The notes below the pieces were generated by a model, which was given only the letters and a program-made list of their open reading frames with translations, searched no databases and had not been told where the DNA came from. From positions 1 through 52,448 of the forward strand of contig CAYQVW010000012.1 in assembly GCA_964421245.1 (NCBI GenBank): a DNA stretch of 52,448 nt, given 5' to 3'. This document shows positions 40,077-48,252 of this stretch, piece by piece. Numbering within the stretch: position 1 is the stretch's first letter; the number at the start of each line of letters is the position of its first letter. The translations under genes and the position numbers were made by a program. This DNA is from CAYQVW01 sp964421245 (lineage in GTDB: Bacteria; Margulisbacteria; WOR-1; XYC2-FULL-46-14).

Positions 40077-41408
40077 ATGCGTAAGAATATTAATCAACTA
40101 AGACTCTTAATCCTAATTGTAATCGTTGTGGTTTCTGTATTTGTCTTAATGAAACTACCACTTAATCTTGGATTAGACCTCCAAGGCGGAACCCGCCTGG
40201 TGTTTGAAGGACAAGACACCAAAAACGTAAAAGTATCGGACGATTCTATGTCTGGTGTGGTCGCAGTTATTCGCAATCGCATCGATGCGCTCGGTGTAAC
40301 TGAGCCAACCATCCAAAGAAAAGGACGAGATCAAGTTATTGTTGAACTTCCAGGGGTCAAGGATCCCGACCGTGCGATTAAAATAATTGGCGATACTGCC
40401 TTGCTTGAATTTGTAGAAGCAGAATGGGCACCGGAAGGGGCGAAAAACCTAACTCCTAAAAAAGTAAAAGAATTTTATGGAAAAGAGGCCCGCTTAGTTG
40501 CTTATAAACCAGATGGGGACGCTATGGCACAAACCCTACATATCATTCTAAAGAAAACTGCAATAATTGGGGACGGGCTTAAGGCTGTTTATCCCCAAGT
40601 AGATGAATATGGCAATCCATCAATTGGATTTGAACTTCAACCGGGTGCAACCAAGGCTTTTGCGGAACTTACTTCCCGCCATATTAACAAACCGGTTGCC
40701 ATTTTATTGGATAACAAGGTTATTTCTGCACCAAATGTAAAGAGTCCTATTACAGAAGGAAAGGGTATAATTTCTGGTGACTTTTCTGCAGCAGAAGTAA
40801 AAGATATGGTTATTAAACTAAAGGCCGGTGCTCTCCCTATTAAAGTAGAAATGATTGAAACCAGAATTGTTGGACCGACCTTGGGAAAAGATTCAATCGA
40901 TCGCAGCTTTGTTGCAGGCATTGTCGGATTTTCTATAATAATTGTATTTATGTTTTTATATTATCGTTTACCTGGTTTTATGGCGGACATTGCCTTGGGG
41001 ATATATATTCTTTTGACCTTAACCGTTTTAACTCTCCTCCGTGCGACAGTAACCCTACCTGGAATCGCAGGGTTTATGCTTTCAATTGGAATGGCAGTTG
41101 ATGCCAATATTATTATTTTTGAAAGATTAAAAGAAGAGATGCGAACTGGTAAATCAATTCGGGTTGCGGTTGAATCAGCTTTTGATAGAGCTTTCTCTGC
41201 AATTTTAGATGCCAATGTTACAACCCTAATTGCTGCAGCAACGCTCTTTTTTGTTGGAACCGGAACAATTAAAGGTTTTGCGGTAACCCTCTCGGTTGGT
41301 ATTTTGGTTTCGATGTTTACTGCAATTGTTTTAACCAGAATGCTTCTCAATATGTTGGTTGATGGAAAGATATTAACAAAAACTGATACAAAGTTGGTGT
41401 ATAGATGA
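40077..41408 (+). CDS. secD: Protein translocase subunit SecD
   Basis: SecD, with SecF, uses the proton or sodium gradient to pull proteins through SecYEG. The 443-residue protein has an N-terminal helix, the periplasmic part with LGLDLQGGTRLVFE, and six-helix membrane domain features including SIGMAVDANIIIFERLKEE. At 443 residues the periplasmic P1 region is of the compact type. The stop and the secF start overlap by four bases. Confidence 0.95.
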   Translation: MRKNINQLRLLILIVIVVVSVFVLMKLPLNLGLDLQGGTRLVFEGQDTKNVKVSDDSMSGVVAVIRNRIDALGVTEPTIQRKGRDQVIVELPGVKDPDRAIKIIGDTALLEFVEAEWAPEGAKNLTPKKVKEFYGKEARLVAYKPDGDAMAQTLHIILKKTAIIGDGLKAVYPQVDEYGNPSIGFELQPGATKAFAELTSRHINKPVAILLDNKVISAPNVKSPITEGKGIISGDFSAAEVKDMVIKLKAGALPIKVEMIETRIVGPTLGKDSIDRSFVAGIVGFSIIIVFMFLYYRLPGFMADIALGIYILLTLTVLTLLRATVTLPGIAGFMLSIGMAVDANIIIFERLKEEMRTGKSIRVAVESAFDRAFSAILDANVTTLIAAATLFFVGTGTIKGFAVTLSVGILVSMFTAIVLTRMLLNMLVDGKILTKTDTKLVYR

Positions 41409-42265
41409 AGATAGTACAAAAAACAAGGTTTTGGTTTTTCATTTCATTTTGTTTGATTGCAATTGCGATTTCGGGAATGATCTGGAATAGTTTTACCCGA
41501 GGAAGTTTTTTAAATCTCGGAATCGACTTTACTGGTGGGACGATGATTAATCTTCGTTTTGACAAACCAGTATCTACCTCAAATATTCGTGATGTTTTGG
41601 CAGAGTATAAACTGCAAAAAAGCGTTATTCAATTTTCAGGAGAGAAAGATGTCTTTATTAAGACTATTCCTATCTCAACGGAAATAAGAATTGGTATTGT
41701 TGATTCACTAGAAAAGAAGTATGGCGATGTTGAGTTGCTTGAAGTTGATATGATTGGACCAGTGATCGGACAAGAGCTTAGGACCCAGGCCTTATGGGCG
41801 CTGCTTTTGGCATCGCTTGGAATTATTGTTTATGTTAGTTTCCGTTTTGAGTTTAAATATGCAGTTGCAGCCCTGGTTGCAGTTTTTCATGATGCAATAT
41901 TTACAACCGGGGTTATGGCGATTTTATGGCGAGATATAGAGGTCCCTTTTGTAGCCGGTATTTTAACCATCATGGGATACTCTATTAACGATACGATTGT
42001 TATATTTGATCGTATTCGAGAGAACCTTAAAAAGCACGGTAAAAAGCGTTTTGCCGATGTTGTAAACAAGAGTATCATGGAGACTTTACCGCGTTCGATC
42101 AACACAGTTTTAACTACTACTATAGTAGTTCTTTGTTTGTTGTTTTTTGGTGGTAAGACAATTAAAGATTTTAGTTTAGTTCTTTTAATTGGATTTGCGG
42201 TTGGAACATACTCTTCTATTTTTATTGCAAGTCCACTTATAGCCCTTTGGGAAAAACACAAATAG
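41405..42265 (+). CDS. secF: Protein translocase subunit SecF
   Basis: SecF is the partner of SecD. The 286-residue protein has an N-terminal helix, LGIDFTGGTMINLRF, and the membrane core with GYSINDTIVIFDRIRENL. It is separate from SecD rather than fused. uppP begins directly after the stop codon. Confidence 0.95.
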   Translation: MKIVQKTRFWFFISFCLIAIAISGMIWNSFTRGSFLNLGIDFTGGTMINLRFDKPVSTSNIRDVLAEYKLQKSVIQFSGEKDVFIKTIPISTEIRIGIVDSLEKKYGDVELLEVDMIGPVIGQELRTQALWALLLASLGIIVYVSFRFEFKYAVAALVAVFHDAIFTTGVMAILWRDIEVPFVAGILTIMGYSINDTIVIFDRIRENLKKHGKKRFADVVNKSIMETLPRSINTVLTTTIVVLCLLFFGGKTIKDFSLVLLIGFAVGTYSSIFIASPLIALWEKHK

Positions 42266-43090
42266 ATGAAGTACTTGATACTCGGACTAATCCAGGGTTT
42301 GACCGAATTTCTACCCGTATCGTCATCCGGCCACCTTGTGATCTTTACCAAATTATTTGGTCTTCCGACCGATTTATTCTTTGATGCATTGGTTCATGTG
42401 GCAACAGCTTTAGCTGTTCTAATCTATTTTAGAAAAGACGTTTGGAATCTAATTAAAGGATTCTTCTTAGGGCTGATACAGATTGTCCAAGTACGTAGCA
42501 TAAGACAAGTTTATTATGAGTCAGTTTATTTTAAGCTTTCTTGTCTAATGCTGGTTGCGATTTTTGCAACTGGGGTAATTGGTCTCTCGTTTCAAGATTA
42601 TTTTGAGGGCTGGTTTGATTCTCTGAGTCACGTTGGCTACTTTTTATTGCTAACCGGCGCACTTCTATTATTGGCCGAGAAAGTTGGAACAGGAGTTAAG
42701 AAGGCAGACAAGTTTACTCGAATGGATGCGTTGCTTATTGGTGCGGCACAGGGGGCAGCGATTGCTCCGGGGTTATCTCGATCGGGGGCGACAATTTCAA
42801 TGGCCTTAATGCGTGATTTAGATCGGGGGTTGGCGGCTCGTTTTTCTTTTATAATGTCGGTTCCGGTGATTCTAGGTGCAGCTTTTATTCAAGGAAAATC
42901 CTTGCTTGAAAAAGGGGTGGGGGAGATTCCTATTTTTGGATACACTTTAGGTTTTATCGCTGCTTTTATCTCCGGCTGGTTTGCAATTCGCCTATTCTTG
43001 GTTATGATAAAGAAGGTGTCTTTAAGACCTTTTGCCTACTACTGCTTTGTGGTTGCAATGCTTGTCCTCATTTGGGCTAATTTTATCTAA
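42266..43090 (+). CDS. uppP: Undecaprenyl-diphosphatase
   Basis: UppP (BacA) dephosphorylates undecaprenyl diphosphate to recycle the wall lipid carrier. The 274-residue membrane protein has the catalytic motifs GLTEFLPVSSSGHLVI and PGLSRSGATISMAL and about eight helices. It completes the secD-secF-uppP operon. The two-hairpin repeat 10 bp downstream could terminate the transcript. Confidence 0.96.
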   Translation: MKYLILGLIQGLTEFLPVSSSGHLVIFTKLFGLPTDLFFDALVHVATALAVLIYFRKDVWNLIKGFFLGLIQIVQVRSIRQVYYESVYFKLSCLMLVAIFATGVIGLSFQDYFEGWFDSLSHVGYFLLLTGALLLLAEKVGTGVKKADKFTRMDALLIGAAQGAAIAPGLSRSGATISMALMRDLDRGLAARFSFIMSVPVILGAAFIQGKSLLEKGVGEIPIFGYTLGFIAAFISGWFAIRLFLVMIKKVSLRPFAYYCFVVAMLVLIWANFI

Positions 43091-43098
43091 ATTAGGTG

Positions 43099-43160
43099 TC
43101 CCGACGTAAAGTCGGGATCCCGCTGAGGCGGGAAAATTTTCCTCAAATATAGTGAAATTT
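43099..43160. repeat. Two-hairpin repeat, copy 2
   Basis: Hairpin CCCGAC-GTAAA-GTCGGG (43100-43116), hairpin CCCGC-TGAG-GCGGG (43119-43132), AAAATTTT, then AAATATAG and the TGAAATTT of the next promoter. The stem sequence of the second hairpin differs from copy 1, but pairing is kept. Confidence 0.8.
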
Positions 43161-43180
43161 TCTTGCTAAATCATCGATAT
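43153..43180 (+). promoter_or_regulatory. Sigma-28-like promoter of the 43230 gene
   Basis: TGAAATTT (43153-43160), 14 bases, CGATAT (43175-43180). An AAGGAGAAA ribosome binding site precedes the ATG. Confidence 0.7.
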
Positions 43181-43229
43181 ATAAATAGGTTAAAATTAAT
43201 ATGCCAATTGAGACAATAAGGAGAAACAA

Positions 43230-43808
43230 ATGAGATCAGTAACAAACGAAGTAGGGCCGGGACAAAACTTTAGAAATCATGCTTTGCAGGCTTCAAGACA
43301 AAGAAGTACAAATATTTCAAATTTAGCGACTTCATTAATATTAACATTGGGTGGAGTTTTAGCTGGGGCGCTTATTACCTTTATGGCTCCAGACCAGGGA
43401 GCTGTTGTTAGTAATGATTTATTAAGTGATGAAAACTTACTTATGGTTAGTTTTTTTACTGCTCTTTTTGGTTTTTCTTATGGAACGCTGACAGTCCCCA
43501 GAGGAAGGCAAAAGACAGCGTCAGCAATTAGAGAAACCTGTGAATCTTTTAGAGAGGTTATTGATTATGTAGCTGTTCCAGCATCTCGATATGGAGAATG
43601 TCAGCAAGAGGAAGAAGAGATGCCCCAAGTCGAAAGGACCTTAAAAGATTTAGCTTTTGGAAATAGAACTGAGGGTATAAAAAAGGACAAAAAAACCCTT
43701 GGATATATTCGTGCTGCCTTAGAGCATAATGCAAAAAAGTGGGATGGTTCAGAAAGCAAACAATACTCGTCTGGCGTTGAGTTATTATTTCATAATAAAA
43801 GATACTAG
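43230..43808 (+). CDS. Unknown two-helix membrane protein
   Basis: The family is not recognised; 192 residues. A polar, Asn/Ser/Gln-rich N-terminus (about 1-30) precedes two membrane helices (about 31-53, LATSLILTLGGVLAGALITF; and about 70-89, LLMVSFFTALFGFSYGTLTV). The C-terminal 100 residues are charged and helical and should lie in the cytoplasm together with the N-terminus. It is a single gene with its own sigma-28-like promoter between the secDF operon and ftsK. Confidence 0.72.
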   Translation: MRSVTNEVGPGQNFRNHALQASRQRSTNISNLATSLILTLGGVLAGALITFMAPDQGAVVSNDLLSDENLLMVSFFTALFGFSYGTLTVPRGRQKTASAIRETCESFREVIDYVAVPASRYGECQQEEEEMPQVERTLKDLAFGNRTEGIKKDKKTLGYIRAALEHNAKKWDGSESKQYSSGVELLFHNKRY

Positions 43809-43837
43809 ATCTCTGTTCCTCTTTCCCTAATTTATGC

Positions 43838-43843
43838 TAAAAT
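43838..43843 (+). promoter_or_regulatory. -10 box of ftsK, leaderless
   Basis: TAAAAT nine bases before the GTG start, with no ribosome binding site. Confidence 0.45.
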
Positions 43844-43852
43844 AATCCTACT

Positions 43853-46153
43853 GTGGCTCGCAGAAAACAAACAACCAGAAAACGTGGAAAAAATCGAGAG
43901 GGGATACCTGCGCCTCATCGGCAGGATATTGCCGGAATCCTTCTAATTGCTGTTGCAATATTTGTTCTTGTATCAAACCTTACCTCTTCTACCGGTGCAG
44001 TAGGATTATATGTAGTCAAGGTTGCTTTGCGCTCAATCCTTGGTGTCGGTGTTTATATTCTTCCATTCTTTATTGCAGCCTATGGAGTTATCTTATTGCT
44101 TCGTCACGAGGTTAAAGAATTAGCCGTTCGTCTATCCGGACTATCGCTCCTCTTCTTAACATTTATAACCTTTGCTCAATTTCGTTCACCAGCGTATTTT
44201 GCCTTGGAGTCAGAACAGCTAGTTGTTCAAGGAGCAGGGGGATTTGTTGGATACGTTGCCAATATTGCTTTAACGAGAACAATTGGATTAGTAGGATCAT
44301 ATATTTTACTATCTGCTTTTATTGTTATCTCCCTTTTAATGATTGCAAATATTACAGTTATTGGTCTCCTTAACTTATTGAGAGAATACCTAATCCCTCA
44401 TCCACAAGAAGAACAGAAGAAAACAAAGAAACCTGCCAAGGTTGTTTCTGAAAGCAGTAATAAAACTTTACTAGACTTAAGGGCAATCCAAGCTAAACTT
44501 CCATTGAAGGCCGAACCAGAACCTGAGCCAGAGCCGAAACCAGAGAGGAAAGTGTTAAAGATACCGACTATTCAACATTTTGAAGAGGATGGAGAGCCAG
44601 ATAAAAATGCTCCACTCCCGGTCTCTTTAAAAGAGGATTTGGATGGAACCAATTCTAAAGAACAAATTTTTGACACCTCAAAACGCTATAAAGACTATAA
44701 ACTACCATCTATTAGCTTATTGGATAATGCCAGTAAGAAAGAGAAAGATCGTGAGAAAAGAATGGCTTCGACAACCGATCTTCGCAAGAAATTACTTGAA
44801 GAGACCTTGGCTAGCTTTGGGGTTGGTGCAACCGTTGTTTCTGTAAACCAGGGTCCTGCGGTCACTCGCTACGAGCTTCAACCGCATCCAGGGGTTAAGG
44901 TTTCAAAAATTGCCAACTTAGCTGACGATATTGCACTTAATCTTGCATCAGGTGGAGTGAGAATAGAGGCTCCGGTACCGGGTAAGTCGGTAGTTGGAAT
45001 TGAGGTTCCAAACACTGGAATTACCCCGGTTCGATTAAAAGCAATTGTAGAGACTCCCGAATTTCAAAATAATCGCTCGAAATTATTTATTGCCCTTGGA
45101 AAAGATTTATCCGGTACACCAATTTATGGAGATCTAACCAAAATGCCTCACTTGTTGATTGCCGGAACTACCGGTTCTGGAAAGAGTGTTTGCATAAACA
45201 CTTTGATTACCAGTATTTTGCTTCGTGCTCGTCCGGACGAAGTTAAATTTATAATGATCGATCCAAAGATGGTTGAACTATCAAGTTATGATGGTATTCC
45301 GCATCTTCTAGCTCCGGTTGTAACAGATGCTAAGAAGGCCGCTGTTACATTAAAAGAGTGGGTAATGCGCGAGATGGAACGTCGTTATAAGTTGTTTTTT
45401 GAAGAAGGGGCTCGTAACCTTGCAGCATACAATAGAAAAGTAGATGAAGAGAGAAAGTTACCTTTGATTGTCGTAATAGTTGATGAATTAGCCGATATGA
45501 TGATGATTGCAGCAGCCGAGGTTGAAACAACTATTTGTCGCTTGGCCCAGATGTCTCGTGCAACTGGAATTCACTTAGTAATTGCAACTCAAAGACCATC
45601 AGTAGACGTTATTACTGGATTGATCAAGGCAAATATTCCATCCCGCATTGCTTTTGCGGTAGCAACCCAGATTGACTCTCGTGTAATTTTAGATTCATCC
45701 GGTGCAGAAAAATTATTGGGTCGTGGCGATATGCTTTATAACCCAATTGGGGCGATGAAGCCAACTCGATTGCAGGGTTCTTTTGTTACAGACAAAGAAA
45801 TAGAGAAAATTGTTAAGCATGTTAAGAATCAAGCCGAGGCTAATTATCTTGAAGAGATTGTTAATCTAGAAATAAAACTTGATAGTGATAAAGGTAAGGG
45901 AAAAGAGGGAAGTGAGGGAGGAGTAGGGAGTGGGAGGGATGCGTTGTTTGACCAGGCAGTCCGTTTAATTCTTGATACCGGAACTGCTTCAACTTCTTAT
46001 CTTCAAAGGAAAATGAGAATTGGTTACAATCGTGCTGCACGTTTAATGGATGAAATCGAGGATGCAAAAATTGTTTCAGCTCCCGAGGGAGACAATAAAG
46101 CCCGCCGCATTTTGGCAACCCCTGAAATTCTAGCTACGCTTAATAATGACTAG
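43853..46153 (+). CDS. ftsK: DNA translocase FtsK
   Basis: FtsK pumps chromosome ends through the closing septum and activates XerCD at dif. The 766-residue protein has about four N-terminal membrane helices, a short Pro/Glu-rich linker (PEPEPEPKPE near 222), the motor domain with Walker A GTTGSGKSV (about 439-447) and Walker B VVIVDELADMM, and a C-terminal gamma winged helix (DQAVRLILDTGTASTSYLQRK). The start is GTG. The linker before gamma is encoded by a purine-rich repeat (45895-45940) giving KGKGKEGSEGGVGSG. Confidence 0.95.
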   Translation: MARRKQTTRKRGKNREGIPAPHRQDIAGILLIAVAIFVLVSNLTSSTGAVGLYVVKVALRSILGVGVYILPFFIAAYGVILLLRHEVKELAVRLSGLSLLFLTFITFAQFRSPAYFALESEQLVVQGAGGFVGYVANIALTRTIGLVGSYILLSAFIVISLLMIANITVIGLLNLLREYLIPHPQEEQKKTKKPAKVVSESSNKTLLDLRAIQAKLPLKAEPEPEPEPKPERKVLKIPTIQHFEEDGEPDKNAPLPVSLKEDLDGTNSKEQIFDTSKRYKDYKLPSISLLDNASKKEKDREKRMASTTDLRKKLLEETLASFGVGATVVSVNQGPAVTRYELQPHPGVKVSKIANLADDIALNLASGGVRIEAPVPGKSVVGIEVPNTGITPVRLKAIVETPEFQNNRSKLFIALGKDLSGTPIYGDLTKMPHLLIAGTTGSGKSVCINTLITSILLRARPDEVKFIMIDPKMVELSSYDGIPHLLAPVVTDAKKAAVTLKEWVMREMERRYKLFFEEGARNLAAYNRKVDEERKLPLIVVIVDELADMMMIAAAEVETTICRLAQMSRATGIHLVIATQRPSVDVITGLIKANIPSRIAFAVATQIDSRVILDSSGAEKLLGRGDMLYNPIGAMKPTRLQGSFVTDKEIEKIVKHVKNQAEANYLEEIVNLEIKLDSDKGKGKEGSEGGVGSGRDALFDQAVRLILDTGTASTSYLQRKMRIGYNRAARLMDEIEDAKIVSAPEGDNKARRILATPEILATLNND
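45895..45940. repeat. Purine-rich short repeats inside ftsK
   Basis: Tandem GGGA/AGTG/GAGTAGG units that match the gap before hisD (27262-27303). They are read as a Gly/Lys/Ser linker between the motor and gamma domains. Confidence 0.6.
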
Positions 46154-46162
46154 TAAATACCC

Positions 46163-46190
46163 TGAAATTTTTCCTTTATTCTTCCGAAGT
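46163..46190 (+). promoter_or_regulatory. Sigma-28-like promoter of the 46210 gene
   Basis: TGAAATTT (46163-46170), 14 bases, CGAAGT (46185-46190). AGAGGAG lies just before the ATG at 46210. Confidence 0.6.
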
Positions 46191-46209
46191 TAATGCAGAG
46201 GAGAATAAT

Positions 46210-47400
46210 ATGTCAGATCCATCTATTTCAGGGTATCCATTCATGATAAAACCGGGAACGGACAATGTTATTGTTCCAAGACCAGACGAGCCAGCTTTGG
46301 ATAAAGATAAAAGTCCAAGCAGACGTACTTATAATAAGGCCAGTGTTGAGGTTGGATCCGAGTGGCAAAAATATCCTTGGCTGGAAGTTAAATACCCCTT
46401 GGTGGTTAAATCAAATGATTTCTTTACCTCAGTAGAGCGTTTTAGAAAAAAGAATAGATTAAAAGAGGGAGAACTTCGTTTGTATGGCCAATTTTTATTT
46501 GGTGGCATAACTTATAAACAGACTTTGGAAGAAGCAGTGCTTTATAAATTTGGCAAATATAGCGTAAAGCAGGGAGATGATTTATCTTGGGCACCAGTTA
46601 AACTTGCTTTGGATTATAAGGGGGAAAGGGTTGCTCTTTCCCTATCTCTTGAGCCAATTGAATGGAAGACTTCACAATTGTATTTAGATAAGGGAAATAA
46701 AAAGCCGTCTGAGGAGGAGTGGTTGCATCGCTTTGAATTTGCAAAAACCAAAGCTTATGCGGGACTTAAATTTGAAAAAGATGGATTGAGAGTAAGGGTG
46801 GGGGCATCGGGAAGATTTTCAGTACTTGTTCCTATAGCTAAGTTTGGAGAAAATAATTCTTTGTATGACAGTCTTGCCGAAGCGGTAGATAAGGGTCTTG
46901 GGAACCGCAAAAAGCGAGAAGAAAAAAGACAAGAACTTGATCATGGATTAAATAGATTGCGTTTCTCTGGATTGGCTCATCCAGAAATAACCCTTTCTAC
47001 CTATAAAAAAGGTTCGGTACAATTGTTGGCTGGTCTTGGTGGATTTTATGAGATTGATGAAATTAATACTACCGATTCTGGGAAAATATTACCACTTGAG
47101 CTTAGAACCAAAAGTGGTGAATTCCCGACAGAGTATTATGGAAACTCGGCTAGAGTACAAGCCCAAATAGCTCTTGGAAAAAACGTTATTGTTAAAACGA
47201 GAATGCTAGGATTTTTTGGAAATAAAATAGCAATTGATTCTAAGACCACGGTTGGATTCAATATTTTTGGTAGCAAACTTGGTTTGTTTTTTCGGGCAAA
47301 TTATTCTCAGTGGGGAACGGGAAAGTGCGGGTGCAAAATAACAAATACCAGGATAACCGGGGGACTAGAGACAGCTATATGGTGGGGAGACACTCAATAA
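46210..47400 (+). CDS. Unknown beta-strand-rich protein
   Basis: The family is not recognised; 396 residues. The N-terminal 50 residues are polar and Pro/Asp/Lys-rich, probably disordered. The rest alternates hydrophobic and polar residues in strand-like blocks (VKLALDYKGERVALSLSL, RVRVGASGRFSVLVPIA, SVQLLAGLGGFYEI, RVQAQIALGKNVIVKTRM, TVGFNIFGSKLGLFFRA), with aromatic girdle-like residues and a final strand ETAIWWGD, reminiscent of an outer-membrane barrel. No Sec signal peptide is visible, so a barrel role would need another export route. It is a single gene with a sigma-28-like promoter between ftsK and the DUF89 operon. Confidence 0.72.
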   Translation: MSDPSISGYPFMIKPGTDNVIVPRPDEPALDKDKSPSRRTYNKASVEVGSEWQKYPWLEVKYPLVVKSNDFFTSVERFRKKNRLKEGELRLYGQFLFGGITYKQTLEEAVLYKFGKYSVKQGDDLSWAPVKLALDYKGERVALSLSLEPIEWKTSQLYLDKGNKKPSEEEWLHRFEFAKTKAYAGLKFEKDGLRVRVGASGRFSVLVPIAKFGENNSLYDSLAEAVDKGLGNRKKREEKRQELDHGLNRLRFSGLAHPEITLSTYKKGSVQLLAGLGGFYEIDEINTTDSGKILPLELRTKSGEFPTEYYGNSARVQAQIALGKNVIVKTRMLGFFGNKIAIDSKTTVGFNIFGSKLGLFFRANYSQWGTGKCGCKITNTRITGGLETAIWWGDTQ

Positions 47401-47405
47401 TTTGT

Positions 47406-47411
47406 TATAAT
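47406..47411 (+). promoter_or_regulatory. -10 box of the DUF89-btuFCD operon, leaderless
   Basis: TATAAT seven bases before the ATG at 47419. No cobalamin-riboswitch-like leader is possible with such a start. Confidence 0.55.
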
Positions 47412-47418
47412 AGATATA

Positions 47419-48252
47419 ATGAAAGCCTTCCTAGAATGTGTTCCATGTGTTTTAAACCAAGTAATTAAAATCTTGCAAAAAGAGGTCAAGAACCAAAAAA
47501 TAAGAGAAAGAATTTTACAAGATATCCTTGTTAATTTGAGCAAAATCCCTGCTTCCTCCGTTACTCCTCCCGATATGACACACGTTGCCCATTCGATAGT
47601 AAGAAAGCATCTGGGAAAAGAAGATTTTTTTGAAGAAGAGAAAGACGAATCAAACAGAGAGGCATTAAAACTTGTTCCTAAAACGGTTAAAACCTTGCAT
47701 ACTGCTTTGCTATATGCAATTGCCGGAAATATTATTGATTATGGACCAGATCATAAATTTGATATTAGCAAAACAATCAAAAAGGTCTTAAAAAAGAAGT
47801 TAGCTACAAAACATTTCAAAGCATTAAAAAAGAAACTGGAGGATTCGAGAAAGCTTCTATATATTTGCGATAATGCCGGAGAGATTGTTTTTGATCGCCT
47901 TTTAATAGAGTATTTATCAGAAGAATACGAACTAAAAGTTACCGTTGCAGTAAAGAGCAAGCCGGTTCTAAATGACACTTTGTTGGAAGACGCAAAGCTT
48001 ATTAAATTAGATAAGATTGTTGATGTAATTCCGAGCGGATCCGTTACTGCTGGAACCAGCCTTGATAAAACTAACGCAAAATTTAATAAGATTTATAAAG
48101 AAGCTGATATTGTCTTTGCCAAAGGGCAGGGGAATTTTGAGACCCTTCCTCACAACAATAAGACTTTCTTTTTATTGATGGTAAAGTGCACGCATTTGGC
48201 TTTGGCCACAGGATTGGATTACGGAGAGGTAGTGTTATGGTCAAAAGGATAG
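47419..48252 (+). CDS. DUF89/ARMT1-family phosphatase
   Basis: DUF89 proteins are metal-dependent phosphatases proposed to remove harmful or unwanted phosphometabolites. The 277-residue protein has the N-terminal FLECVPCVLNQ cysteines of the prokaryotic subfamily, the metal-site segment YICDNAGEIVFDRLLIEYL, and AKGQGNFETL near the end. It is followed by an importer operon: its end overlaps the binding-protein start by 16 bp, so the genes are coupled, but no biochemical link is known. Confidence 0.88.
   Translation: MKAFLECVPCVLNQVIKILQKEVKNQKIRERILQDILVNLSKIPASSVTPPDMTHVAHSIVRKHLGKEDFFEEEKDESNREALKLVPKTVKTLHTALLYAIAGNIIDYGPDHKFDISKTIKKVLKKKLATKHFKALKKKLEDSRKLLYICDNAGEIVFDRLLIEYLSEEYELKVTVAVKSKPVLNDTLLEDAKLIKLDKIVDVIPSGSVTAGTSLDKTNAKFNKIYKEADIVFAKGQGNFETLPHNNKTFFLLMVKCTHLALATGLDYGEVVLWSKG

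Noticed and set aside
40180..40200. GC-rich inverted repeat in secD (CCAAGGCGG and CCCGCCTGG)
   Set aside because: It encodes the invariant LQGGTRL motif of SecD, so the symmetry is explained by the protein.
47300..47420. Cobalamin riboswitch before the BtuFCD-type operon
   Set aside because: The -10 box is seven bases from the DUF89 start, leaving no leader, and no B12-box-like sequence was seen.
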